Shown here one piece after another: positions 41,905 through 50,088 of a DNA stretch of 64,000 nucleotides. Positions within the stretch are counted from its first letter, which is position 1. Each line of letters begins with the position of its first letter. The notes beneath the pieces were generated by a model. The model saw only the letters and a list, made by a program, of their open reading frames with translations. It ran no database searches and was not told the DNA's origin. Origin of the DNA: SIG622 sp045652245 (GTDB taxonomy: Bacteria > Bacillota > Clostridia > Oscillospirales > CAG-382). The stretch lies in contig JAZRTY010000033.1 of assembly GCA_045652245.1 (NCBI GenBank), forward strand, positions 186,001 through 250,000, in the 5' to 3' direction. Made by a program: the position numbers and the translations under genes.

Positions 41905-43515
41905 ATGTCACCATATATAGCACTATACAGAAAATGGCGCCCGAATGTATTTGAAGATGTAATCGGTCAGGAGCATATAACTGATGTGCTCAGAGGAGAA
42001 ATTGAAAGAGGGATCGTTTCCCATGCTTACCTGTTTTGCGGTTCAAGAGGCACGGGTAAAACTACCTGTGCAAAGATTCTCGCAAAGGCAGTAAGCTGCG
42101 AGAACCCCAAAAACGGCGATCCATGTGGTGAATGTAATAATTGCAAAATCGCTGCCGAAAGCTTTGATATTTCAGAAATTGACGCAGCTTCAAACAACGG
42201 TGTGGATAATATAAGAGAGCTTCGTGAAGAGGTACTCTACCCTCCGACAGAGCTGAAGCGCCGCGTCTATATAATCGACGAGGTGCATATGCTCTCACCC
42301 GGTGCCTTCAACGCATTGCTGAAAACACTCGAGGAGCCACCGGAGCATGCTATGTTTATCCTCGCAACAACAGAGCTGAATAAAATCCCGGCAACAATTC
42401 TTTCAAGATGTAAGCGCTTCGACTTTCACAGAATCACCCCTGAAAATGTAGCAAAAAGATTAAAATACATTTGCAGCAAGGAGAATATTCGTCTTTCCGA
42501 CGGAGCAATAATGCTGATTGCAAGACTTGCAGGTGGTGCTATGCGTGATGCTCTTTCGATGCTTGAGCTGTTTGTGGGAAAGAGTGAAGAAATAAGCGAG
42601 GAGCAATGTGCAAGAGCACTTGGTGTAATCGGTAAAGGACCTGTTATGAAGCTTCTGTCCGCCGTTGCTGAAAACAACTGCTCAGCAGCACTTGAAGTGG
42701 TTGCAGACGCATATAACGACAGTAAGGATATGGGCGTTTTGCTTTCTGAGTGTGCTGATACAATGCGTGATATGCTGATGATTAAGTACACAAAGTCTCC
42801 GGAAAAATTCATCGAAGGCTCACAGGATATAATAGCATCGCTTTCCGAGTTTTCGAAGAAATTTACCAAGGAACGCCTGATTTACAGTACAGATATAATC
42901 GAAGAAGCACAAAGCAAAATGGCAAGAACAAGCTTTTCACGAAGAGCAATTCTCGAAACCTGCATTATCAAGCTCTGCGACATGAAGCTCTGGACTTTGC
43001 CGGAATCATTGAATACACGTATATCAGAGCTTGAAGACAAAATTGCAAACGGGAGTATTTCATTTAATGATTCGAAAGTAACACAAGCTTCAGATACCGG
43101 AATTGATGATAATACAAAAAAGAACGAACAGATAAAAATCGACCGTGAGCATTCAGATATTCCACCCGAAAACACTGATAACCTTCTCTTTCCCGATATA
43201 GAAAAAAGAGTTGAACACCCCACCAAGGTTACCGCTTCGCAAAATGAAAGCACCGAGCCACTTCTGGCACTGCCCGAAATAATTGAGGAAATCAAAGCTA
43301 AAGACAAGCTATGCAGTTCTCTTATGCCGGGAGCAAAAGGAGTAATCAGGGGTAATAAGGCAATAATTACCGTTTCCTCCTTTGCGTACGGGATGCTCTC
43401 AAAGGACGAAAAGAAAATGTCGGTAATAAGCTCCTGTGCGAAAAAACTTCTCGGTGATATGGAGATAGTGCTGGCACCCGAAGGAAAAGCAGAAATAGAA
43501 GAATGGGATTTGTAA
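41905..43515 (+). CDS. dnaX: DNA polymerase III subunit gamma/tau
   Basis: Clamp-loader ATPase (536 residues). It begins YIALYRKWRPNVFEDVIGQEH; Walker A is GSRGTGKTT; the zinc module CEN...CGECNNC, DEVHMLSPGAFNALLKTLEEPP and SRCKRFDFHRI follow. The C-terminal region is tau-like but divergent. The start at 41905 follows AAAGGA; the ATG at 41887 overlaps that site. The usual partners ybaB and recR are not adjacent here. Confidence 0.97.
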   Translation: MSPYIALYRKWRPNVFEDVIGQEHITDVLRGEIERGIVSHAYLFCGSRGTGKTTCAKILAKAVSCENPKNGDPCGECNNCKIAAESFDISEIDAASNNGVDNIRELREEVLYPPTELKRRVYIIDEVHMLSPGAFNALLKTLEEPPEHAMFILATTELNKIPATILSRCKRFDFHRITPENVAKRLKYICSKENIRLSDGAIMLIARLAGGAMRDALSMLELFVGKSEEISEEQCARALGVIGKGPVMKLLSAVAENNCSAALEVVADAYNDSKDMGVLLSECADTMRDMLMIKYTKSPEKFIEGSQDIIASLSEFSKKFTKERLIYSTDIIEEAQSKMARTSFSRRAILETCIIKLCDMKLWTLPESLNTRISELEDKIANGSISFNDSKVTQASDTGIDDNTKKNEQIKIDREHSDIPPENTDNLLFPDIEKRVEHPTKVTASQNESTEPLLALPEIIEEIKAKDKLCSSLMPGAKGVIRGNKAIITVSSFAYGMLSKDEKKMSVISSCAKKLLGDMEIVLAPEGKAEIEEWDL

Positions 43516-43530
43516 TTAATAATTCTGTAA

Positions 43531-43559
43531 GGCTACCGATATTTTGTCGGTAGCTTTTT
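43531..43559 (+). terminator. Terminator after dnaX
   Basis: GGCTACCGA/TCGGTAGCT stem with a TATTTTG loop and T-tract. Confidence 0.88.
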
Positions 43560-43640
43560 ATTAACAAAATTATGTATAATTCCTGCAAAATGTGTTGTAT
43601 AATAGTTTTGTTATCATAAAAAAGAAAAGAGGTGCAGCAA

Positions 43641-43742
43641 TTGGATACCGGCAACGGGTGTGGGATTCTTATGACAATTAACACAAAAACGGATACATAC
43701 AAAAAACTATACATATCGCTGTCCGATTGCTGTGTAATGTAA
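43641..43742 (+). CDS. Short ORF (33 codons) upstream of mgtE
   Basis: A TTG-started frame beginning MDTGNGCGILMTINTKTDTY, ending SDCCVM, with GAGGTG at 6 nt. It stops 59 nt before mgtE. No recognised M-box or other riboswitch lies in this leader. It may be a leader peptide; it is unlike known proteins to me. A -10-like TATAAT lies at 43598 but without a good -35. Confidence 0.35.
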   Translation: MDTGNGCGILMTINTKTDTYKKLYISLSDCCVM

Positions 43743-43801
43743 TATAATCTTCACATCTGACGTAATATACTACATAATTTATTCGTTGGAAGGTGATTAA
43801 A

Positions 43802-45154
43802 ATGAAAGAAAGAATCCTGGAAATTCTAAATTCCAAGGACTACGCAACCCTAAAGTGCGAGCTTAATGAAATCAACTGTATTGACCTTGCTGAATTCTTT
43901 TCAGAGCTTCGCCCTAAGGAAACGGTACTTCTGTTTCGCTTTTTAAAAAAGGAAAATGCAGCGCAAACCTTTGCATATATGGAAAGCGAAATGCGAAAAA
44001 ATCTTATACATTCCCTGTCGGACAAAGAGCTGCAAAGTCTTATTTCCGAGCTTTATCTTGACGACACAGTTGACCTTATTGAGGATATGCCGGCAAACGT
44101 CGTTACAAGAATACTGCGAAATGCAGACAGTAATACACGCAACGAAATCAATATACTTCTGCGTTATGACGAAAGCAGCGCAGGCAGTATAATGACAACC
44201 GAATATGTAACACTGCAGCCCGGAATGTCCTGTGACGAAGCCCTGCGTCATCTGCGACATGTAGGTATTGATAAAGAAACAATTTACACCTGTTATGTAA
44301 CGGAAAGCAGAAGACTTATCGGAGTCGTAACAGTAAAGGACATACTTATTTCCGGAGAAGATGCCGTCATTTCCGATATTATGGAAAGGAATGTCATTTG
44401 CGCAAAAACCTCAGACGATAAGGAATCTGTTGCAAGAATGTTTGATAAATACGATTTTCTTGCAATTCCGATTGTTGATGACGAGGAACGCATTGTCGGA
44501 ATTGTTACAGTTGACGATGCTATCGACGTATTGCGTGATGCCGACAGCGAGGACATCGAGGTAATGGCTGCAATAACCCCTACTGCAGGAAAAACCTATG
44601 TAAAAACAGGCGTGCTTGAGCTTTTTGGCAAACGCATACTATGGCTTCTCGTTCTTATGATATCCTCGGCATTTACTGCAGCAATTATCACCTCATTTGA
44701 AGCCTCCCTTGCAGTTCTTCCGATACTTACAGCATATATTCCAATGCTTATGAATACAGGTGGTAATGCCGGAGGCCAGGTGTCGGTGACAATAATTCGC
44801 GGTCTTGCACTTGATGAAATCAGATTTTCAGATACCTTCAGAATAATTCTAAAGGAAATAAGAGTCGGCGTGCTTTGCGGGCTTGTGCTTTCAATTGTGA
44901 ATTTTGCAAAAATCATTCTCTTTGACAAGCTGATTATGCATAACGAGAGCATTACCCTTTCTGTTGCCCTTGCAGTTTCTCTTACCCTTTTTATAACAGT
45001 CATATTTGCAAAAATAGTAGGCGGAGTGCTGCCGATACTCGCAAAAAAAATCCGACTCGACCCCGCACTTATGGCAAGCCCCTTTATTACTACAATTGTA
45101 GATGCACTTGCTCTTGTGGCATACTTTAAGGTTGCAACACAGCTTGTGTTGTAA
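43802..45154 (+). CDS. mgtE: Magnesium transporter MgtE
   Basis: Mg2+-gated Mg2+ channel (450 residues): N-terminal superhelical domain (1-130, acidic), two CBS domains (about 135-255; GVVTVKDIL, VGIVTVDDAIDVL) and five TM helices (about 280-450) with the pore motif MNTGGNAGGQ. The start at 43802 follows GGAAGGTG; the GTG at 43793 lies within that site. It has a long leader of 286 bp after dnaX that includes a short ORF. Together with the CNNM-type protein at 20285 it suggests Mg2+ homeostasis is well represented here. Confidence 0.95.
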   Translation: MKERILEILNSKDYATLKCELNEINCIDLAEFFSELRPKETVLLFRFLKKENAAQTFAYMESEMRKNLIHSLSDKELQSLISELYLDDTVDLIEDMPANVVTRILRNADSNTRNEINILLRYDESSAGSIMTTEYVTLQPGMSCDEALRHLRHVGIDKETIYTCYVTESRRLIGVVTVKDILISGEDAVISDIMERNVICAKTSDDKESVARMFDKYDFLAIPIVDDEERIVGIVTVDDAIDVLRDADSEDIEVMAAITPTAGKTYVKTGVLELFGKRILWLLVLMISSAFTAAIITSFEASLAVLPILTAYIPMLMNTGGNAGGQVSVTIIRGLALDEIRFSDTFRIILKEIRVGVLCGLVLSIVNFAKIILFDKLIMHNESITLSVALAVSLTLFITVIFAKIVGGVLPILAKKIRLDPALMASPFITTIVDALALVAYFKVATQLVL

Positions 45155-45166
45155 TTATATTTAATC

Positions 45167-45198
45167 AGGCTGTCGAAAAACTCGACAGCCTATCATAT
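45167..45198. terminator. Terminator between mgtE and rubrerythrin
   Basis: AGGCTGTCGA/TCGACAGCCT with a 5-nt loop, then ATCATATTTTTT; it lies between convergent genes. Confidence 0.85.
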
Positions 45199-45208
45199 TT
45201 TTTATAAA

Positions 45209-45754
45209 TCAGTCTTCGAATCTTGCAAAATAAGGACGTGTATATGAACACAACGGGCAACGTTCGGGAAGGTCGGCACCCTTGTATAAATACCCACAAT
45301 TTGTGCATAACCACTCGGTATCCTCATCACCGGCATATCTTGTTCCGTTTTTAAGCCTGGTAAGGTACTCATTCAGAAGCCTTGCGTGGTTTTTTTCAGC
45401 TTCTGCCGTCATCATCATCTTATCAGCAATTTCTGAAAAGCCTTCTTCTCTTGCTGTTTTTGCAAATTCAGGATACATAACATCGGTTTCATATTGCTCA
45501 GCCGAGAGCATTGCTTCTATGTTCTTTTGCTCATTCCCTAACTCACCAAGATATTCAAGCCAGATTTCAGCATGCTGCTTTTCATTTTCAGCAAAATTCA
45601 TAAGCAGTCCTGCAAGCACAGGGTCACCATTTCTTATAGCAGCATCGGAATAAAGCAAGTATTTCATATGAGAACGAGCTTCACCGTTAAAAGCTGAATT
45701 AATATTTTCCTCTGTACCTGTGCCATTAAGCCCTGAATGTACTTCATTATTCAT
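45209..45754 (-). CDS. Rubrerythrin
   Basis: Non-heme iron peroxidase of anaerobes that removes hydrogen peroxide. The ferritin-like diiron part has FNGEARSHMKYL, NFAENEKQHAEIWL, and TAEAEKNHARLL; the C-terminal rubredoxin center is CTNCGYLYKG with CPLC. The frame is open to a GTG at 45847, but I start at 45754 (MNNEVHSGLNGTGTEEN), preceded by GGAAGG at 9 nt, giving 181 residues; the upstream 31 codons show no family match. It is the only gene of its operon and diverges from the ECF sigma factor. Confidence 0.88.
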   Translation of the reverse strand: MNNEVHSGLNGTGTEENINSAFNGEARSHMKYLLYSDAAIRNGDPVLAGLLMNFAENEKQHAEIWLEYLGELGNEQKNIEAMLSAEQYETDVMYPEFAKTAREEGFSEIADKMMMTAEAEKNHARLLNEYLTRLKNGTRYAGDEDTEWLCTNCGYLYKGADLPERCPLCSYTRPYFARFED

Positions 45755-45881
45755 GTATTGGTACCTTCCGTCAGAATATGACGTTCCTTTCAGAATTTTG
45801 AGCATTTGCTCTATGGTATAGTATGCCGGAAAGGAATGTTTTGTCACCTTTCAGTTATATAATATATTTTATAAATAACAC

Positions 45882-45910
45882 TTGAAATTATCAGATATTT
45901 GTGATAATAT
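45882..45910 (+). promoter_or_regulatory. Sigma-A promoter of the ECF sigma factor gene
   Basis: TTGAAA (45882-45887), 17 bp ending TTTGTGA, TAATAT (45905-45910). No ECF-type autoregulatory promoter was evident. Confidence 0.72.
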
Positions 45911-45958
45911 ATAAAAGATATAAAAACCGGACACAATCGAAAGGAGGAATAAACGAAG

Positions 45959-46579
45959 TTGCTTTTCAAAAAAGAACAAAAAAGTGTGCAAGTTAAACGC
46001 TACACACACAAAGAACTTCTTGATATGACAGATAACGAGCTCTTGCTGCTTTCTGCTGAAAAAAATGAAGACGCTTTTACCGTTCTTACGGAAAAGTATG
46101 AAAAATTCGTTTATTTCGCAGTCTGGGCAGAGCTAAAAAATGAAGAAGATACCTTTGACGTATCGCAAGAGGTATTTATAAGACTCTACAATGCGGCAGG
46201 CTCCTTCCGTTGTGAAAGCACACTAAAAACCTGGCTTTATCGTATGTGCAAAAACTGTGCCTACGACTTCATGCGGAAATATTACAAGCACAAAACAGTT
46301 TCACTTACACAAAACGCAGACGACGAAGAAAAAATTGAGGATATTCCGGCGGGAATCACTCCGGAGGAAGAGGTGCTGCGTTCAGAAAAGATAAAAATGG
46401 TACATCGCGCAATAAATGAGCTTCCGGAGGAGCAACGGGAAATAATTGTGCTTCGTGAGCTTGAAGGAATGTCCTACACCGAAATTTCAGCTATACTCGG
46501 AATAAACGAAGGTACCGTAAAATCAAGAATCAGCAGAGGCAGAGAGTCCTTGAAAAAGATTTTGGAAAAATATCTTTAA
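45959..46579 (+). CDS. ECF-type RNA polymerase sigma factor
   Basis: 206 residues. Region 2 (about 40-105) includes VYFAVWAELKNEEDTFDVSQ and FIRLYNAAGSFR, region 4 (about 145-200) includes LPEEQREIIVLRELEGMSYTE and INEGTVKSRISRGRESLKKIL. The start is TTG at 45959, 11 nt after AAGGAGG; no ATG fits. It is followed by a gene for a membrane-anchored protein that is probably its regulator. The target genes are unknown. Confidence 0.9.
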   Translation: MLFKKEQKSVQVKRYTHKELLDMTDNELLLLSAEKNEDAFTVLTEKYEKFVYFAVWAELKNEEDTFDVSQEVFIRLYNAAGSFRCESTLKTWLYRMCKNCAYDFMRKYYKHKTVSLTQNADDEEKIEDIPAGITPEEEVLRSEKIKMVHRAINELPEEQREIIVLRELEGMSYTEISAILGINEGTVKSRISRGRESLKKILEKYL

Positions 46580-46655
46580 AAAATGGGAACAAAATAGGAC
46601 TTTGCTTCGTCAAAGAAAGTGAAAAAGAAAAAAACAAAAGAAGGAGGTACTCGGA

Positions 46656-47582
46656 ATGGAAAGAACAGATTTTATTAAAGAAAAAATTATTCAAATCGAA
46701 GATTATGATAAAATCGACGAAGAACTTAAGAATGAAATAAACTCAAATCCCGAATACCTGCACATTTTTGACGAATACAAATCTCTGTCAGAGCTTCTTC
46801 GCAATTCTCTCCCCACGCCCGTGAAAAACAAAATTTCACTTTCGGATTCAGTTATACAAAGAGTCAGAGACGGCGATACAGCACCGAAATATATAAACAG
46901 CACCGGCTTCAGATTCCCCTTTGCAACAGCTGCGTGTCTTCTTATTGTATGTGCTGTTTTATTAACTGCAAGATTTATGCCGGAAAAGCACAGCAGAAAT
47001 TATGACGCCCAAAACAATATGGCAGCCGAGTCTTATTCTGACGAAGAAGTGCAACTTGAAGCAAAGCTCGTAAAGAGTAAAACAGATTCATCTTTAGTGC
47101 TTGATACGGCTGAGGAGGAAGCCGAAAACGGTGTTGCAAACACACCTCACTTCCCGGTACAGACATCAGATGACATATACTATAGTTACGCATGTAACGA
47201 TTATAAGCTTGCTTCCGAAGAACCGGAATCAGGCGAAGGCTTACCCTTGCCCCAGATAACAACCGATAAGGCTGAAAAGCTTGAAAAAGTGCTTGAAAGC
47301 TTTGAATTTGCCGAAGAAGCTGAAATTTACAAAGCCGGCGCTCCGGGTGTTAAAAATTACGGTTTTAAAAACATTTCACAAATTGCCGTTACTAACAAAG
47401 ACGAAGCCGAAGCTCTTGCAAAAAACGAATGTACAATCCCCTATGATACTGTAAAAACATTCTTCGATGCAGATAATGAAATCTGGAAGGTTCTGTTTAT
47501 GACTGAGGGTACACTCGGAAATTGTCAGACAGTCTACCTTGATAAAAGTGGAATAACACAGCTTATTGTATACGGTGAATAA
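46656..47582 (+). CDS. Single-TM protein, probable anti-sigma factor partner
   Basis: 308 residues: a cytoplasmic part of about 85 residues, one TM helix (ATAACLLIVCAVLLTARFM, about 92-110) and an extracellular acidic segment with a small globular end (KNYGFKNISQIAVTN, VLFMTEGTLGNCQTVYL). No zinc HxxxCxxC motif of classical anti-sigma factors is present. The link to the preceding ECF sigma rests on adjacency (77 bp) and topology. The ATG follows AAGGAGG. Confidence 0.7.
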   Translation: MERTDFIKEKIIQIEDYDKIDEELKNEINSNPEYLHIFDEYKSLSELLRNSLPTPVKNKISLSDSVIQRVRDGDTAPKYINSTGFRFPFATAACLLIVCAVLLTARFMPEKHSRNYDAQNNMAAESYSDEEVQLEAKLVKSKTDSSLVLDTAEEEAENGVANTPHFPVQTSDDIYYSYACNDYKLASEEPESGEGLPLPQITTDKAEKLEKVLESFEFAEEAEIYKAGAPGVKNYGFKNISQIAVTNKDEAEALAKNECTIPYDTVKTFFDADNEIWKVLFMTEGTLGNCQTVYLDKSGITQLIVYGE

Positions 47583-47590
47583 AATAAACA

Positions 47591-47628
47591 GTGCTGCTGC
47601 AGAAACAAACTGCAACAGCACAATTTTT
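47591..47628. terminator. Terminator between the anti-sigma-like gene and the glycosyltransferase
   Basis: GTGCTGCTGCAG/CTGCAACAGCAC with one mismatch, then ATTTTTAT on plus; on minus it is followed by a T-rich tract. Confidence 0.82.
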
Positions 47629-48733
47629 ATTTATAAGCAACAAGAGTGTCGTAAATACATTTTGCCGAATTTTTCGTAAACTGAGCCACAAGATTATCCG
47701 AAAGATGTTGTTGAAGAGGCCTATTGTAAAGAAGCGAATATGTTTTATCCACAATTTCCTCCATAGAACCACCCGTAATTGCACAATTGATTTTCTCAAA
47801 AAATTCCCTGTTACGCTGCTCACAGCCGGCAACAGCATTTATAAATACCATCGGGACCTTTATACAGGAAGCCTCCGAGGTACTTATTCCTCCCGGCTTT
47901 GTCATAAAAACATCACACGCCTCCATGAATTCGCACATCTGACGTGTATAGCCTATAACCTTTACATTCTCAAGCTCCTTATTTGTAAGCTTCCTGTAAA
48001 GCGAAACGTTGCTACCACAAATAATTATGAGCAAATCATCATCTGTAAGCTTTGCCGAAAGCTGCTGTGTAATTTTTTCAATAGGACCACAGCCCATGCT
48101 TCCGCAACACATAACAATAACATTTTTGTCAAGAGGAATTTGTAATTTTTCCCTTGCCGCTATCTTGTTCCTTTCGCAGTTAAAGGTCTGCCTTACCGGT
48201 ATTCCCGAAACAACTATTTTACTTCTCGGTATATCACACTTGACATAATCAGCTATAATCTGTTCATGGGGAATAAAATACGTATCAAAATTACAGCTTG
48301 CAGTCCCCGGAGCGCAGGTATAATCGGTTGCAACAATGCTTGTCCTGACATCAAGGTCGTATCTTTCACACATATCATTAACTATCATTCCGGAAAACGG
48401 ATGAACGCAAATAATATTGTCAATATCGTTTGAAATAATATATCGATGAAGTCTCTTTGTACCTCTTGACAGAATTTTGTAAACTATCGAGCCTTGCGAA
48501 AAAACGCTGCTATGATTTTCGGAAAGTGCATACCCCTTGTCAAAAACCTTGGGTGTATGTCTGTAAATGCTTGTGTGTCCCTTACATATAATTTTTGAAA
48601 TTCTTTTTGAAAGAAACCCGAGAGCATCGGCAATCTCGCAAAACTCGCCATTAAGAGCAAAATATTCACTTATGGCAGCAGCACAGGAATTGTGTCCCTC
48701 TCCGGTATTACACGTTAAAATCAGTGTTCTCAT
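47627..48733 (-). CDS. Glycosyltransferase of the MGDG-synthase/UgtP type
   Basis: 368 residues. The N-terminal MGDG_synth motif TGEGHNSCAAAI and C-terminal GT28-like motif MTKPGGISTSEA are the hallmarks of processive diacylglycerol glucosyltransferases (YpfP/UgtP) and MGDG synthases. They add sugar to diacylglycerol for glycolipid and lipoteichoic acid anchors. The catalytic histidine region VHPFSGMIV is present. A single minus-strand gene between plus-strand operons. The ribosome site before ATG 48733 is weak (GGAAAG at 14 nt). Confidence 0.85.
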   Translation of the reverse strand: MRTLILTCNTGEGHNSCAAAISEYFALNGEFCEIADALGFLSKRISKIICKGHTSIYRHTPKVFDKGYALSENHSSVFSQGSIVYKILSRGTKRLHRYIISNDIDNIICVHPFSGMIVNDMCERYDLDVRTSIVATDYTCAPGTASCNFDTYFIPHEQIIADYVKCDIPRSKIVVSGIPVRQTFNCERNKIAAREKLQIPLDKNVIVMCCGSMGCGPIEKITQQLSAKLTDDDLLIIICGSNVSLYRKLTNKELENVKVIGYTRQMCEFMEACDVFMTKPGGISTSEASCIKVPMVFINAVAGCEQRNREFFEKINCAITGGSMEEIVDKTYSLLYNRPLQQHLSDNLVAQFTKNSAKCIYDTLVAYK

Positions 48734-48959
48734 ATTTCAGCCATCGCTTTCCGTCATTTTCAAGTTTAAACATTTTTATAGACCTTAAGAATTTTGGTCT
48801 GTTATACCTGTTTTTTATTTTTCCACCACCGGAAAATTATCACAAGAGGATTATAGCTTATAAATAATAATTTATTTTGTAGTTTTATTGTTATATTTGT
48901 AAAAAATTAAAATTAGATACAAAAAAACAGATTTTAGCAAGATTATTTCAAAATATCTG
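48734..48959. other. AT-rich intergenic region upstream of trpS
   Basis: No gene is supported. It contains a short inverted repeat AGACC/GGTCT (48780-48800) that could act for the divergent glycosyltransferase gene. Confidence 0.4.
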
Positions 48960-48988
48960 TTGAAAAACTTTAAAAATTGTGATAGAAT
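48960..48988 (+). promoter_or_regulatory. Sigma-A promoter of trpS
   Basis: TTGAAA (48960-48965), 17 bp ending ATTGTGA, TAGAAT (48983-48988). Confidence 0.78.
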
Positions 48989-49011
48989 ATATAATTGTAT
49001 AAGAATGTTTA

Positions 49012-49046
49012 CCAATTATCCGAATAACATTTATCCTGATAATTGG
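49012..49046 (+). promoter_or_regulatory. Hairpin in the trpS leader
   Basis: CCAATTATC (49012-49020) pairs with GATAATTGG (49038-49046) over a 17-nt loop, 28 nt before trpS. No T-box features (GNTG stem, T-box bulge) were seen. Confidence 0.45.
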
Positions 49047-49073
49047 AAATTGACGAAAGGTTCGGTAATAAAA

Positions 49074-50078
49074 ATGTCAGAAGAAAACAAGAAAATTATT
49101 TTTTCCGGGGTACAGCCAAGCGGAATACTGACTCTTGGTAACTATCTAGGAGCAATAAAAAACTGGGTACAGCTTCAGGACGAATACGATTGTCTTTACT
49201 GCGTAGTTGACCTTCATGCAATAACAGTCCGCCAGGTTCCTGCAGACTTGAGACGAAGAACTCTTGAAGGTTTGGCTCTTTATACTGCCTGTGGAATTGA
49301 TCCCGAAAAGAGTACAATGTTCGTACAAAGCCATGTCCCTGCCCACGCAGAGCTTTCCTGGGTGCTCGGCTGTAACACAATGTTCGGTGAGCTCTCAAGA
49401 ATGACACAGTTCAAGGATAAATCCTCAAAGCACGCCGATAACGTAAATGCGGGGCTCTTTACATATCCTGTACTTATGGCAGCAGATATTCTTCTTTACG
49501 GGACACACGTAGTACCCGTAGGTATTGACCAGAAGCAACACCTTGAGCTTGCACGTGATATCGCACAAAGATTCAACGGTGTTTACGGTGACACCTTTGT
49601 TGTTCCCGAGCCTTATATTCCCAAGACAGGAATGAAAATCAATTCTCTCACAGATCCCACACGTAAAATGAGTAAATCTGATCCTAACGAAAATTCTTAT
49701 GTTGCAATTATTGAAAGTCGTGATACAACAATTAAAAAAATCAAGCGGGCAGTTACCGACTCAGAAGCCTGTGTTCGCTATGCCGAAGGTAAGGAAGGAA
49801 TATGCAATCTTATGAATATCTATTCCTCTTTCACAGGTAAAACGTATGAAGAAATCGAAAAAGAATTTGAAGGCAAGGGCTATGGTGATTTCAAGGCTGC
49901 TGTCGGCGAGACAGTCGCAGACGGACTTCAGGGTGTGCGTGACAGATATAACGAAATAATCAAGGATAAAGCTTATCTTGAGGAAATAATGAAAAACGGC
50001 AGAGACAAAGCCACATACCTCGCAAGAAAAACTCTTTCAAAGGTATACAGAAAAGTAGGCTTCTACGGACTTAAGTGA
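49074..50078 (+). CDS. trpS: Tryptophanyl-tRNA synthetase
   Basis: Class Ic synthetase (334 residues). The HIGH-like motif is in SGVQPSGILTLGNYLGA, the KMSKS motif is PTRKMSKSDP, and DQKQHLELARDIAQRFN is family-typical. The ATG at 49074 is preceded by GAAAGG about 13 nt away; the frame is open upstream to 48960 but includes the promoter. It begins a plus-strand series with the TagO-like and wecB-like genes. Confidence 0.96.
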   Translation: MSEENKKIIFSGVQPSGILTLGNYLGAIKNWVQLQDEYDCLYCVVDLHAITVRQVPADLRRRTLEGLALYTACGIDPEKSTMFVQSHVPAHAELSWVLGCNTMFGELSRMTQFKDKSSKHADNVNAGLFTYPVLMAADILLYGTHVVPVGIDQKQHLELARDIAQRFNGVYGDTFVVPEPYIPKTGMKINSLTDPTRKMSKSDPNENSYVAIIESRDTTIKKIKRAVTDSEACVRYAEGKEGICNLMNIYSSFTGKTYEEIEKEFEGKGYGDFKAAVGETVADGLQGVRDRYNEIIKDKAYLEEIMKNGRDKATYLARKTLSKVYRKVGFYGLK

Positions 50079-50088
50079 GGTAAGAACA

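Noticed and set aside
43367..43714. Minus-strand frame of 115 codons overlapping the end of dnaX.
   Set aside because: It runs through the dnaX terminator and opposite coding sequence, with no ribosome site and no recognisable family.
43560..43801. Expected an M-box riboswitch before mgtE.
   Set aside because: None of the conserved M-box segments could be recognised on the plus strand.
45755..45847. Longer rubrerythrin from GTG 45847.
   Set aside because: The extra 31 residues have no family match, and a better-placed ribosome site lies before 45754; it is not excluded.
48990..49073. Possible T-box leader upstream of trpS.
   Set aside because: The hairpin lacks a Stem I specifier loop, the T-box sequence and a terminator.
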